DNA from: Dehalococcoidia bacterium
GTDB taxonomy: Bacteria > Chloroflexota > Dehalococcoidia > Bin125
NCBI GenBank assembly: GCA_022826965.1
Contig: JAJDTU010000011.1
Span: forward strand, 62,001-126,000
Direction: 5' to 3'
Length of the DNA stretch: 64,000 nt
The notes under the pieces are model-generated. The model was not told the origin of the DNA. It saw nothing but the letters and a program-made list of their open reading frames with translations, and did not search any database. Every line of letters starts with the position of its first letter. Position 1 is the stretch's first letter. Positions 17,788-26,784 of this stretch are shown one piece after another. The translations under genes were made by a program, and so were the position numbers.

Positions 17788-20199
17788 GTGAGACGTTGGA
17801 CAGCCGTCGGCGTTGTGCTTGCCGCGTGCGTGGTCGTCTGGATGACGGCGTCGGCGCAAGCAACCTCTGAATGGATCGTTTCATCGGACGGGGACGGCGG
17901 CGCGGGAACGCTGCGCGGGGCCATCCTCGCGGCGAACGCGTCCGATGGCGACGATGTCATTCGTTTCGCCTCGGCGATGACGATCCGCCCGGAGTCTTCG
18001 CTGCCGGCGCTGGAGGACGACGGGATCACGATCGACGGGTCGTTCGGAGAGGCCTCGCCGGATGTGACGCCCGCAGTCTGGATCGATGGCTCTGGCGCCA
18101 GGGATTCGGCCGGCCTGGAGATCATCTCCTCGCGCGGCGTCGTTCGGGGGCTGGGGATCATCGGATTCCAGCGATACGGCATCGGCGTGATCGGCGCGGC
18201 GGCGACCGGTGCCGTGATCGAAGGCAACTGGCTCGGGCTGCGCGCGAATGGTCTGCCCGCAGCCAATCGGCTGAGCGGCGTAGCAGTGATCGGCGGAGCG
18301 GCCGGCGCTGCAATCCGGGACAACAGGATCGGCGGCAACAGTGATGAGCGCCGGACCGGGCACGGGATTGTGGTCGGAGGTGGCGGATCTGTCGAGGTCA
18401 GAATCGAAGGCAACGTGATCGGCATCGCGCTGGACGGCTCAGCCGCGCCGAACGACGACGGGATCCTGATCGTCGACTCCGCGCAGGCAACGATTCGAGA
18501 CAACGCGATCGGTTACAGCAACGTAGCCGGCATCGAGTTGCGCGAGACGCGGAAGGAGGTTCGGGTCGAGGGCAATCGAATCGGGGTCCGGCGAGACGGC
18601 GCTGCCGCCCCGAATGACATCGGAGTGTTCCTGGGTCCCGGTTCCTCGGAGGCCAGAATCGGTGGTTGGGGGGTCAACATCATCGCCGCCAATCGCGTCG
18701 GGATTGCCGTGGAGCAGGGCGCTCGCGAGGCGTCGATAGCGAACAACTGGATTGGATTGGTCCCGCTCCCTGGAGTCTCGACTCCTCGCGCGGCAGACCT
18801 GGCCGGGGCGCTGATCCGTCCGAATATCGAGCGCGGCATATCGATCATCGCCGGCGCGGCGGTGATTCTCGTCGAAAACAATCACATCGCGGCGGGCGAA
18901 TACGGGATCCTCGTTGGCGACGCTGCGACCGCGCGTATCAGCCTGACTCGAAATGTGGTCGCCGGTTCGCGGCAAGGTGTGACAACTGCCGCGATCGATG
19001 TCCGGTCCGGCACGGAGATTGTGATTGGCGGGGGCGACGAGCCGTTCGGCAACCACGTGTGCGGGGCTGAGTTTGGCATCCGCATCGCCGACACCGAGGA
19101 GCCACTGGTCGGGTTCAACGCGGTTGGCATGGGAGCCGCGAGCCGGGTGACGTTCGATAGCGACGCGCGAATGCAGTGGGGCATACGGCTCGAGGATCGG
19201 ACTCTGCGAGCGCAGGTTCAGCGGAACCACATCGCCGACGCGGGGCGGGCAGCGATCTCGGTGGTTGGCGATGGCGCACAGGACAACCGACTGTCTCTGA
19301 ATCGGTACTCCCGGAACGCCGTCGACATCGACCTCGGCGCGGACGGCAGGACGGAGAACGATCTCCGAGACCGAGACCGTGGCCCCAACGGTCTGCTGAA
19401 CGCTCCGACGATTGACGAGCACGACGTTCGACAAGTCAGCGCGAGCACCTTCAGTTCCACGTTTGGCGGAACTGCGACCCCTGGTTCGTACGTTGATGTC
19501 TATGAGTTGAACGGCGCTCGTTGGGACCGGATCGCCCGGAGCCAGCGCGCAGATCATCGAGGCCGATGGAGCGCCCGAACGCTGGAGCTGCCCAACGCTC
19601 CGATTCGAGCGCTTGCGATGACGGCGGCCGGTTCTACGTCGGAGTTCTCATCCCTCTACCTCCCATCACAGCGAGTGCGTCTGCAGTCAGGCACGAACTA
19701 CATCGCATGGACCGGTCCCGATATGCCGATTTGGGAAGCGATGTCACCAATCCTGCGCTGGGTAGAGACGGTCTGGCGCTGGGATGCCCAGGCGGAGAGG
19801 TGGAAAGGCTGGTCGCCGCAGATCTCGGCCGACGCGGCCGGCCGCAGCAGCGCCCTTGGCCAGGTGCGGACGGGGGACGTGCTGCGTCTGGGCCTGTCGG
19901 ATCGGCCGGGTCGAACATACTTCGTCCCCGCCGGGGGCGAAGTCATGGAACCGATCAGCGTCGACCTGGCCCGCGGGTTCAACCAGATCGCCTGGCTGGG
20001 CGGCAAGGTCGGTGCGCTGCAGATGATCTCCGACGTCGACCACCGACACCCCAGCCTGATCGCGTCGATCTGGCAATGGGACGGCGAGGGCTGGGAGTTG
20101 ATCTGGCCGCGATTGCGAGGCGCCTGGGATCCGGGGGTGTGGGGGTTCTCGACCCTGTGGATACGGGCGAGCGGCAGCGGAGAGCTGACCCTGCCCTAG
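17788..20199 (+). CDS. Secreted right-handed parallel beta-helix protein with two C-terminal tryptophan modules
   Basis: 803 aa, GTG start. Signal peptide 1-28 (ends A-S-A-Q-A). The next segment has the T-L-R-G-A-I-L-A-A-N ... D-V-I-R-F motif common at the start of secreted parallel beta-helix proteins. Residues about 75-540 are repeats of the form I-E-G-N-x-I/L-G with A-P-N-D turns, which fold as pectate-lyase-like coils. A short beta domain follows, then two copies of the shared module at about 19672-19953 and 19954-20196 (Y-I-A-W-T-G-P-D ... W-R-W-D ... W-K-G-W-S-P; Q-I-A-W-L-G ... W-Q-W-D ... W-E-L-I-W-P). Carbohydrate binding or cleavage is possible but no catalytic residues can be assigned. 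Confidence 0.8.
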   Translation: MRRWTAVGVVLAACVVVWMTASAQATSEWIVSSDGDGGAGTLRGAILAANASDGDDVIRFASAMTIRPESSLPALEDDGITIDGSFGEASPDVTPAVWIDGSGARDSAGLEIISSRGVVRGLGIIGFQRYGIGVIGAAATGAVIEGNWLGLRANGLPAANRLSGVAVIGGAAGAAIRDNRIGGNSDERRTGHGIVVGGGGSVEVRIEGNVIGIALDGSAAPNDDGILIVDSAQATIRDNAIGYSNVAGIELRETRKEVRVEGNRIGVRRDGAAAPNDIGVFLGPGSSEARIGGWGVNIIAANRVGIAVEQGAREASIANNWIGLVPLPGVSTPRAADLAGALIRPNIERGISIIAGAAVILVENNHIAAGEYGILVGDAATARISLTRNVVAGSRQGVTTAAIDVRSGTEIVIGGGDEPFGNHVCGAEFGIRIADTEEPLVGFNAVGMGAASRVTFDSDARMQWGIRLEDRTLRAQVQRNHIADAGRAAISVVGDGAQDNRLSLNRYSRNAVDIDLGADGRTENDLRDRDRGPNGLLNAPTIDEHDVRQVSASTFSSTFGGTATPGSYVDVYELNGARWDRIARSQRADHRGRWSARTLELPNAPIRALAMTAAGSTSEFSSLYLPSQRVRLQSGTNYIAWTGPDMPIWEAMSPILRWVETVWRWDAQAERWKGWSPQISADAAGRSSALGQVRTGDVLRLGLSDRPGRTYFVPAGGEVMEPISVDLARGFNQIAWLGGKVGALQMISDVDHRHPSLIASIWQWDGEGWELIWPRLRGAWDPGVWGFSTLWIRASGSGELTLP

Positions 20200-20720
20200 G
20201 CGCCGTCGTCGCCTGAAAGCGTCTCTACGGCGACGAGCACAACGATCGCCCGATCGCCCTCCTGGGCGATGCGAAGCTCACCGCGAAATGCGGGGTTGTC
20301 GGCGTCGCGGAAGGTAATGAAATCGACGCCCGCGCGCTGAGGATCGGCGGTGACGCGCCACGGGTCGGTGTCGAGTTTGGAGCGGAACCAGTTGTACAGG
20401 TCATCGGCACGCTCGCCGGTGCTCTGCCAGCCGACGATCAGCTCTCGTCGAGTTTCGGTATCGGTGAAGGCCGAGCCCAGCAGATCGAGGGCCTCGTGTT
20501 CGGGGAAGCTCGGCGGCAGCTCGTCAACCATCGCCTGGACGCGAACGTCAGAGATCGCCGTGCGATCGGACTGGATCAGGTAGTTGCGGAAGAGCCGCTG
20601 CGCGGCGAGGCGCTCGTCGTCGTCATCTCCGCCGCACGCCACGGTCACCAGCATCGCGCCGAACGCGAACAGCAGGAGACTGAGTGCGAGGCAAAGTCTT
20701 GAGGCTGGCTGTCGGCGCAT
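20196..20720 (-). CDS. Lipoprotein of unknown function
   Basis: 174 aa. Signal peptide with lipobox V-T-V-A-C29 followed by G-G-D-D-D-D. The rest is mixed helix/strand with a region D-L-Y-N-W-F and G-V-D-F-I-T-F-R-D. It should be a membrane-attached extracytoplasmic protein. Its stop codon overlaps the stop of the convergent gene in the palindrome CTAG (20196-20199). No family recognised. Confidence 0.65.
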   Translation of the reverse strand: MRRQPASRLCLALSLLLFAFGAMLVTVACGGDDDDERLAAQRLFRNYLIQSDRTAISDVRVQAMVDELPPSFPEHEALDLLGSAFTDTETRRELIVGWQSTGERADDLYNWFRSKLDTDPWRVTADPQRAGVDFITFRDADNPAFRGELRIAQEGDRAIVVLVAVETLSGDDGA

Positions 20721-20745
20721 CTCGCCTGAACTTCGTTGGGTATGG

Positions 20746-20820
20746 GGTGGACGGTGGGATTCGAACCCACGAATACCAGGGCCACAACCTGGCGCCTTAG
20801 GCCTCTAGGCGACGCCCACC
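20746..20820 (-). tRNA. tRNA-His (anticodon GUG)
   Basis: On the minus strand the 75 bases fold into a full cloverleaf: G-1 at 20820 paired with discriminator C73 (20746), a 7-bp acceptor with one G-U pair, D stem 4 bp, anticodon stem CCAGG/CCTGG with loop TTGTGGC (anticodon GUG), and T stem GTGGG with TTCGAAT. The CCA end is encoded at 20743-20745. The extra 5' G is the tRNA-His identity mark. Confidence 0.95.
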
Positions 20821-20911
20821 GCGCTGAACGAGCGCGCCGAGTCGACCCATGCGGTTCGAATCCGCGCCAAGTCAGAGTATCATCGCCCCTTCGCCCCGGA
20901 TGTCAACCAGG

Positions 20912-22309
20912 TCAAGCGATGCGCTCAATCAACAGGGCCGCGAGGCCGAGGAAAAACAGGAAGCCAAGCATGTCCGTCGCGGTGGTGACGAAGATGCTCG
21001 CCGCGAGCGCCGGATCGGCGCGGAGCGCTCGCAGGATCAGTGGGATCAGCAGTCCAAACAGACCCGCGACGATCATCGTGCCCAACATGGCTGCGCCGAC
21101 CGCGACGCCCAGCCAGGGGTTGTCCTGCCAGACCCAGCCGACCGCGCCGACGAGGAGGCCGAACGCGATCCCGGACGCAATCCCGATGATCAATTCCCGC
21201 GGCAGCACGAGCCGCGTGAAATGGCGGTCGAACTCGCCGAGCGCCATCGCTCGGACGGCGAGCGTAGTCACCTGCATACCGGCGTTGCCGCCCTGTCCGG
21301 CGATGATCGGCAGGAAAATCGCCAGCGCGGCGACCTGGGCCAGCGTGTTCTCGAAGGCGGCGACCACGGCGGCGGCGGCGAACGCAGTGGCGAGATTAAG
21401 CATGAGCCATGGCAAGCGCCGCCGGAGTGCGGTGGCGACCGGCGCGGTCAGGGCCTCGTCGTCAACCAGGCCGACGAGTCGATACATATCCTCGGTCGCT
21501 TCTTGCTGAGCGATGTCGAGCAAGTCGTCGGATGTCGTGACACCGACGAGGTGGCCGTCGGCGTCGAGCACCGGCAGCGCGTGCAGTCCGTAGCGCTGGA
21601 GGATTTGCAGGGCGTCTTCCTGGTCCATGTCGGTGGTGACCGTCGGCCCGATCGGTTCCATCAAATCGCGCAGGGCGGTCATCGGCGGTGCAAAGACCAA
21701 CGAATGCAGTCCGATCGAGCCCAGAAGCACACCATCGGTATCAACGATGTAGACCGTGTCGCGCACGGTCGGCGCCGGTGTGGTCGCACGCAAGAGGGTC
21801 AACGCTTGCTCGGCGGCGAGATGCGGGCCGAGGACCATCAACTCAGGCGCCATGATCCCGCCGGCGGAGTCGTCGTCGTGTTGCAGCAGCGGTCCGACCA
21901 GCCCCGCCTTGGGCAGGCGATCGAGTACCACCTCGGCGTCGTCCTCGGGAATCGCATGCAACACATCGGCGCCGAGCTGCGCGGTCGTCTGGTCAAGCGC
22001 CGCTGTCAACTGGGGGAGCGCGACATCGGGCGCGACGTGTTCGAGTTCCTCGGGCGTGAGGAAGGGAAGCAACTCCGCCAGCGTGTGCGAGTCGATCCGG
22101 TCCAACAGTCGCCGGCGTTCATTGCGGTCAAGCGCCGCCAGCGCGTCTGCCTGGTCGGCGGGATGGAGGTTGTGCAGCAGCGCGGCGGCGGTTGCCAGTT
22201 CGCCGGCGTCGACGCGGGCAACGACGTCCCAGACCGCGGAAGAGGGCTCGGCGCCCAGGTTGTCGCCGCGAGAGGATCGCGCGTGCTGGCTGGGTGTGCG
22301 TTGAGCCAT
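20912..22309 (-). CDS. mgtE: Magnesium transporter MgtE
   Basis: 465 aa from the ATG at 22309 (a TTG seven codons upstream is an alternative). Domain order of MgtE: helical N domain (about 20-125), two CBS domains (about 130-255) that sense cytosolic Mg2+, then five membrane helices (about 285-465) with the pore segment I-A-G-Q-G-G-N-A-G-M-Q. In known MgtE this protein is a homodimeric Mg2+ channel closed by Mg2+ binding to the CBS/N domains. It lies between the two tRNA genes. No Mg riboswitch was recognised. Confidence 0.93.
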   Translation of the reverse strand: MAQRTPSQHARSSRGDNLGAEPSSAVWDVVARVDAGELATAAALLHNLHPADQADALAALDRNERRRLLDRIDSHTLAELLPFLTPEELEHVAPDVALPQLTAALDQTTAQLGADVLHAIPEDDAEVVLDRLPKAGLVGPLLQHDDDSAGGIMAPELMVLGPHLAAEQALTLLRATTPAPTVRDTVYIVDTDGVLLGSIGLHSLVFAPPMTALRDLMEPIGPTVTTDMDQEDALQILQRYGLHALPVLDADGHLVGVTTSDDLLDIAQQEATEDMYRLVGLVDDEALTAPVATALRRRLPWLMLNLATAFAAAAVVAAFENTLAQVAALAIFLPIIAGQGGNAGMQVTTLAVRAMALGEFDRHFTRLVLPRELIIGIASGIAFGLLVGAVGWVWQDNPWLGVAVGAAMLGTMIVAGLFGLLIPLILRALRADPALAASIFVTTATDMLGFLFFLGLAALLIERIA

Positions 22310-22361
22310 GGTCGAATCCGCAACAGGCAAGCTGGCCGGGACGGGCGTAAGCTGAGACCGT

Positions 22362-22434
22362 GCGCCCGTAGCTCAGCGGAGAGAGCACCAGGCTTCGGAC
22401 CTGGGGGTCGGGGGTTCGAGTCCCTCCGGGCGTG
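22362..22434 (+). tRNA. tRNA-Arg (anticodon UCG)
   Basis: 73 bases: acceptor GCGCCCG/CGGGCGT (first pair G-U), D stem GCTC/GAGC, anticodon stem CCAGG/CCTGG with loop CTTCGGA (anticodon UCG at 22395-22397), 5-base variable loop, and a T arm with TTCGAGT. Discriminator G at 22434, CCA encoded at 22435-22437. Confidence 0.93.
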
Positions 22435-22547
22435 CCAGACCGCGAAACACCCACTCAGCCTCAGACTACAATCGCGTTCCAGCGCCCGCGCTGTCGTGCG
22501 GTACCTTTCAGGGCATCTGAGTTGCTGTTCGGCGTTGGGAGCGGATG

Positions 22548-23876
22548 ATGTTCATTGCCTGGTTCACGGAGCGCCCGTATCAGGATCCGCAGGCCTCGTG
22601 GTGGGGTCGCACCGGACGCCGACTCACCGACCTGGACTCCTCCAACGACGAGTATGACCCGGTGCTGGGCGCCAACCTCTATCACCGCTACCTCGACGAA
22701 GCGGTCGCGGCGGAAGAGGCCGGCTTCGACGGCATCGTCCTGAATGAGCACCACTCGACGCCGTTCTGCATGGGTTCGGTAATCAACGTCGAGGCCGCGA
22801 TTCTCGCCCGCATCACTCAGCGAGCGAAGATCTGCCTGCTCGGCAACATCCTGCCGATCTGGGACGATCCGCTCTGGCTGGCCGAGACGCTGGCTCAGAT
22901 TGACATGATCTCGGGCGGGCGACTGATCACCGGCTGGGTGCGAGGCACCGGCCGCGAATCGCTAGCCCACAACTCCCAGTCTCCGTACAACTGGGAGCGA
23001 TACCAGGAGGCGCACGACCTGGTCGTCAAGGCCTGGACCGACGCCGGACCGTTCCGCTGGGAGGGCGAGCATTACGACTATCGCTACGTGAACCCGTGGT
23101 CGAAGCCCTTGCAGCGGCCCCACCCGCCAATCTGGATTCCCGGAGCGGTCTCGCAACGAACCGTGGCCTGGGCGGCTGAACGACGCTATCCCTATGTGAT
23201 GCTGGCGACACGGCTTGCGCCGACCCGAGATTCATTCGCCTACTACGACAAGATCGCGGCCGAGTTCGGCTACGAGGCCGGACCTCAGCACCGCGGCTAC
23301 CTGTGGAAGGTCCACGTGGACGAGACCGAGGAGAAGGCCGAAGAGGTCGGACGCAAGTATCTCACCGGTCCGGGCAACATCTTCCTCGAGGGCTCCCGCG
23401 GCGATGTCAAGCGCCATATCCAGAATCTGCCGGGCATGATCGACCGTCGACGGCTGTTGCCGACGGCCGGCGTGCGACATGTCGAGCAGTCACGCGGCGC
23501 CGGCGAGGTCAACCCGGACGACTACAAGCGACTGACGCTCGATGCCGCCGAAGGATTCGCCGAGACCGAGGACACGTACCGCGGGTTGGAAGAGTCTTAC
23601 AGCATCATCTCGGGGACGCCGAAGACGGTGATTCCGAGGATTCGACACGTGCTTGAGTTCATTCGGCCGGGAAGCATTTGCTTCTGGGACGGGGACGGCT
23701 CGATGTCGCACGAGGACTCGATGCGCTCGCTGCGATTGATGGGCGAAGAGGTGCTGCCCGCAGTCCGCGAGATGGCCAAGGAACTCGACCTGCCGGGACC
23801 GTTCGATCTGCCCGACGACGCGGACCCGGTCGGTGTATCGCCCGCCGCGCTCTCCACGATTGGCAGCGGCGGCTGA
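22548..23876 (+). CDS. Luciferase-like flavin-dependent monooxygenase
   Basis: 442 aa; GGGAG at 22537 is better spaced from the ATG at 22548 than from the ATG at 22545. TIM-barrel bacterial-luciferase family: N-terminal W-F-T-E-R-P, early E-E-A-G-F-D-G-I-V-L-N-E-H-H, and Q-I-D-M-I-S-G-G-R-L-I-T-G-W-V-R-G, the F420/FMN pocket region. Members oxidise organic compounds, sulfonates or alkanes with FMNH2 and O2; expansions of such enzymes are typical of SAR202. Substrate not determinable. It is preceded by a tRNA and is probably its own transcription unit. Confidence 0.85.
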   Translation: MFIAWFTERPYQDPQASWWGRTGRRLTDLDSSNDEYDPVLGANLYHRYLDEAVAAEEAGFDGIVLNEHHSTPFCMGSVINVEAAILARITQRAKICLLGNILPIWDDPLWLAETLAQIDMISGGRLITGWVRGTGRESLAHNSQSPYNWERYQEAHDLVVKAWTDAGPFRWEGEHYDYRYVNPWSKPLQRPHPPIWIPGAVSQRTVAWAAERRYPYVMLATRLAPTRDSFAYYDKIAAEFGYEAGPQHRGYLWKVHVDETEEKAEEVGRKYLTGPGNIFLEGSRGDVKRHIQNLPGMIDRRRLLPTAGVRHVEQSRGAGEVNPDDYKRLTLDAAEGFAETEDTYRGLEESYSIISGTPKTVIPRIRHVLEFIRPGSICFWDGDGSMSHEDSMRSLRLMGEEVLPAVREMAKELDLPGPFDLPDDADPVGVSPAALSTIGSGG

Positions 23877-24042
23877 CCTCGCCCGTTTGACGTCCAACGG
23901 CTGACCTGCCTGACCTCCGTGGCCTCAGCCCAAGCGATTGTTGTACCTGGGTAAACCCCCCTCTCGACCCGTAATGCGCGGGTTGCTTGCGCGTGTGCGT
24001 AGAGCGCAAAGTGCAAACAATGCGTGTCGAGAGGACCGGTTG

Positions 24043-24738
24043 ATGCAGGTCGCGATAGCTCGGCGACGAATCGCCGCTGTGCTGGTGGCGCTGTCGATCG
24101 TCGCGGTCGGTTGGTCCGCGATCGGGGCGCAGGACCCTGAGGTGCATCGATTCTTCGGCTTCCTTGGCGACATAACGATCGATGGTGAACCGGTTGGGCC
24201 GGGCTCGACGATTGCCGCCCTCGTGGATGACGAATTGGTGGCCGAGACCGCTGTCAACGCGGCCGGCGCCTGGATCCTCGACGTCGAAACAGCAGTGTTC
24301 GGCGGCGGCGACTGCAACCTCACGTTCGTGGTCAACGGCCTGCGGGCCGAGACGGCCTGGGATACGTGCACGATGCGCGTGCGTCTGGCGCTGATCAGTC
24401 CCGATGGAGCGACCACGACAGACTCCGAGTCCGATGCACCGCCGAGCACAGCCTCCGACCAAGCGGACGATTCGGCCACGGAACCTGCCGCCGACGCTGA
24501 ACCCGATGTTGCAGAGGATGAGCTGGAGGAGGAGATCGCAGAGCCGGAAGACGACGGCGGCCCCGCTCAGTCCGAGGAACTCGTGCGGCCCAGGACGCCC
24601 CTCACCGGAACCGGCGGCGTCCTGGAAGAGGTCGGCAGCACGAACTGGGCTCGTACCGCGGCAGTCACCGCGGCTCTGACACTGATCGCCGCTCTGGCGG
24701 CCCTGCTGATCAGCCGACGCACCGACGGCCGGACGTAG
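24043..24738 (+). CDS. Secreted protein with TG-x-GG/TM/Arg tail, third paralogue
   Basis: 231 aa. The ATG at 24043 has GAGAGG eight bases upstream; an earlier TTG is rejected. Signal peptide about 1-30 (ends I-G-A-Q), beta domain (V-H-R-F-F-G ... I-D-G-E-P-V ... N-A-A-G-A-W ... F-V-V-N-G), an acidic D/E/A/S linker, then T-P-L-T-G-T-G-G-V, a hydrophobic helix and S-R-R-T-D-G-R-T. The beta domain has a pair of cysteines (D-C-N and D-T-C-T) also present in the next gene but not in the first two paralogues, perhaps a disulfide. The next gene starts 7 bases after its stop. Confidence 0.75.
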   Translation: MQVAIARRRIAAVLVALSIVAVGWSAIGAQDPEVHRFFGFLGDITIDGEPVGPGSTIAALVDDELVAETAVNAAGAWILDVETAVFGGGDCNLTFVVNGLRAETAWDTCTMRVRLALISPDGATTTDSESDAPPSTASDQADDSATEPAADAEPDVAEDELEEEIAEPEDDGGPAQSEELVRPRTPLTGTGGVLEEVGSTNWARTAAVTAALTLIAALAALLISRRTDGRT

Positions 24739-24745
24739 GACGATC

Positions 24746-25516
24746 GTGCGATCGATAGCGCATAGTTGCAAGAGGATGCTCGATTCGCTCGTGACCCGCG
24801 CCGTAGTCCGACTCCGTTTCCTGCAAGTCCGCGGATCTGATCCGGGCTTCGGTTCCAGCTCCGGTGCTGCCCCCCCGCGATGGCGGTTGCTGCTGGCCGT
24901 GATGGCGGCGTGTTTGATGCTGGTACTCGGCGCGGTGAGCGTCGAGGCTCAGGAACCGCAGCGCGAATTCAGCTTCACGGGCCGGGCCACGATCAACGGC
25001 GAGCCCGCTCCGCTGGGCACCACCATCGAGATCGAGGTGAACGGCAAGATCATCGGTGGCGGTGAGGTGTCCGGGGACAATGGCAAATGGGTCGTCCAGA
25101 TCGATGCGGCCCTGATTCAGGAAGGCGTCTGCGAGGCTGTCTTCTACGTCAACGGTCAACCGGCCGACCGGCAATGGAATCGGTGCGCGGTCGATATTCG
25201 GCTCGAGGTGGGTCCGGAAGTGGGGGACGAGGCCGAAACCGAGGATGCTCCCCAGATCCAGGTCGATCCGGACGAACCCGATCAATCGGATAGCTCGGAC
25301 GAACTGGAAGAAGCAGAAGAACCGCCGACCGAAGCGTCGGCCGATGATCCGGACGACTCCGCCCCGAAGGTTCAGCCCCGTTCGCCCAGGACCGGAACGG
25401 GCGGCCTGACGGCGGAGGAACGTCAAACCAGCTGGCCGCTTGCCGCCTTCGTCGCGCTCGGCGCGTTGGCGCTGGCCTCGTTTACCGTCGTACTGGTCAG
25501 GCGACGCTCCGTCTAG
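24746..25516 (+). CDS. Secreted protein with TG-x-GG/TM/Arg tail, fourth paralogue
   Basis: 256 aa from the GTG at 24746; an ATG at 24776 or 24902 could instead start it, since the signal helix begins only near residue 47. Same order as the gene before it: helix ending V-E-A-Q, beta domain (R-E-F-S-F-T-G ... I-N-G-E-P-A ... D-N-G-K-W ... F-Y-V-N-G, cysteines as in 24043), an acidic linker, R-S-P-R-T-G-T-G-G-L, helix, V-R-R-R-S-V. The two genes look like a tandem duplication that has diverged strongly. Function unknown. Confidence 0.72.
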   Translation: MRSIAHSCKRMLDSLVTRAVVRLRFLQVRGSDPGFGSSSGAAPPRWRLLLAVMAACLMLVLGAVSVEAQEPQREFSFTGRATINGEPAPLGTTIEIEVNGKIIGGGEVSGDNGKWVVQIDAALIQEGVCEAVFYVNGQPADRQWNRCAVDIRLEVGPEVGDEAETEDAPQIQVDPDEPDQSDSSDELEEAEEPPTEASADDPDDSAPKVQPRSPRTGTGGLTAEERQTSWPLAAFVALGALALASFTVVLVRRRSV

Positions 25517-25698
25517 TCGTGTCGATAGCGTCACGTCGAGCGAGTCGCCCGGCCGAATCATCCATACCGTTCGAATGCTTCGCGCATTGGGGGACGGATG
25601 GCCCGATTCCTCTCGTCGGCAGACTGGAAGTCCTGCTACGCTGGATTGCGAGTTTGCTAGCAACCGACGAGATTATCGACCAGAGGAACTGAGCGCCC

Positions 25699-25911
25699 AT
25701 GCTACTGGTGAGCCGCAAGGAACAGGAGAGCCCGGAAGCTCTCATTCGCCGCTTCAACAAGATGGTGCAACGTGACGGCGTGTTGCAGGAAGCGCGGCGA
25801 CGACGACGGTTCATCAGCAATCGCGAGAAGCAGCGCCAGGCCGAGCGCCGCGCCGCGCGTCGGCGTCGACGCGCGATGGTCAAGACGCGCCGCCCACGCA
25901 TGAGTCGCTAA
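25699..25911 (+). CDS. rpsU: 30S ribosomal protein bS21
   Basis: 70 aa, very basic. It has the bS21 core E-S-P-E-A-L-I-R-R-F-N-K-M-V and an Arg-rich C-terminal helix. It binds near the 16S anti-Shine-Dalgarno region and helps initiation. It stands alone; the 180-base gap before it holds no other gene and should contain its promoter. Confidence 0.93.
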   Translation: MLLVSRKEQESPEALIRRFNKMVQRDGVLQEARRRRRFISNREKQRQAERRAARRRRRAMVKTRRPRMSR

Positions 25912-25998
25912 ACCGAACCCTGAGTTGATTCCGCTTTACTGAACGCTCACGAGGGCCTGACCCTGGCCTGATGTCGCTGCGTACGCTCAACCTTGAGA

Positions 25999-26784
25999 AT
26001 GCGAGACGTAGCGAAGGGATCCAGCGTTGTGGCGCCAGTCGACAGCAGCGGTCGCACGGTTCTCGTCGTCGATGACGAAGCAAACATCCTCGAACTGTGT
26101 TCGCTCTATCTCGAACGCGACGGATTCAGCGTGATTACCGCCGCCGACGGCGAATCGGCGTTGACGGCGGCTCGAGAACAACAGCCGGATCTGATCGTCC
26201 TCGACCTGATGCTGCCGAAGAAGTCCGGTTACGAGGTCACCCGCGAGCTGCGCGCCGATCGCGGTCAGATCCGCGACGTGCCGATCCTGATGCTGACGGC
26301 CCGATCGGAGGATGTCGACCGCATCGTCGGTCTGGAACTAGGCGCCGACGACTACCTGGGCAAGCCGTTTCACCCGCGCGAGCTGACGGCTCGGGTGAAG
26401 GCGATCCTGCGTCGAGCGGCCAAGTCGCCCGGTCGCGTCAATGACCACCGTGCCGCTCGGAGCCGGATCGCCGTTGGTCCCTTGCAGGTTGACTGGGATC
26501 GGCGGGAGGTGACGCTGAACGGATTGAAGCTGACGTTGCGCAACAAGGAGTTCGAGCTGCTCAGGCAACTGGCCGAGTATGACGGCATCGTGCTGACGCG
26601 GGAGCAGTTGCTTGAACAGGTCTGGGGCTACGAGTACTTCGGCGAAACGAGAACGGTTGATGTGCATGTCAACCAGCTCCGACGCAAGCTCTCGCCCGAC
26701 GGCCGCGACCCGGGCGTCATGATCGAGACGGTGCGCGGAGTCGGATACAAGCTCGTGGCGACAGGCGGATACTCCCCACAGTGA
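25999..26784 (+). CDS. OmpR/PhoB-family response regulator
   Basis: 261 aa from the ATG at 25999; GTG at 26030 is an alternative. Receiver domain with acidic pair D25-D26, phospho-acceptor D69 (I-V-L-D-L-M-L-P) and the K-P-F lysine; C-terminal winged helix (about 155-258) with the K-E-F-E-L-L and V-R-G-V-G-Y-K signatures. The kinase gene overlaps its stop by four bases (GTGA), so the two form a two-component system. The signal is unknown. Confidence 0.92.
   Translation: MRDVAKGSSVVAPVDSSGRTVLVVDDEANILELCSLYLERDGFSVITAADGESALTAAREQQPDLIVLDLMLPKKSGYEVTRELRADRGQIRDVPILMLTARSEDVDRIVGLELGADDYLGKPFHPRELTARVKAILRRAAKSPGRVNDHRAARSRIAVGPLQVDWDRREVTLNGLKLTLRNKEFELLRQLAEYDGIVLTREQLLEQVWGYEYFGETRTVDVHVNQLRRKLSPDGRDPGVMIETVRGVGYKLVATGGYSPQ

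Noticed and set aside
20850-20868. Another tRNA next to tRNA-His (GCGGTTCGAATCCGC)
   Set aside because: Only a T-arm-like hairpin is present. No acceptor, D or anticodon stem can be built around it on either strand.
22461-22754. Gene on the minus strand opposite the flavin monooxygenase start
   Set aside because: Long antisense frames are expected in GC-rich DNA; no ribosome site or family pattern, and the plus-strand gene is clear.
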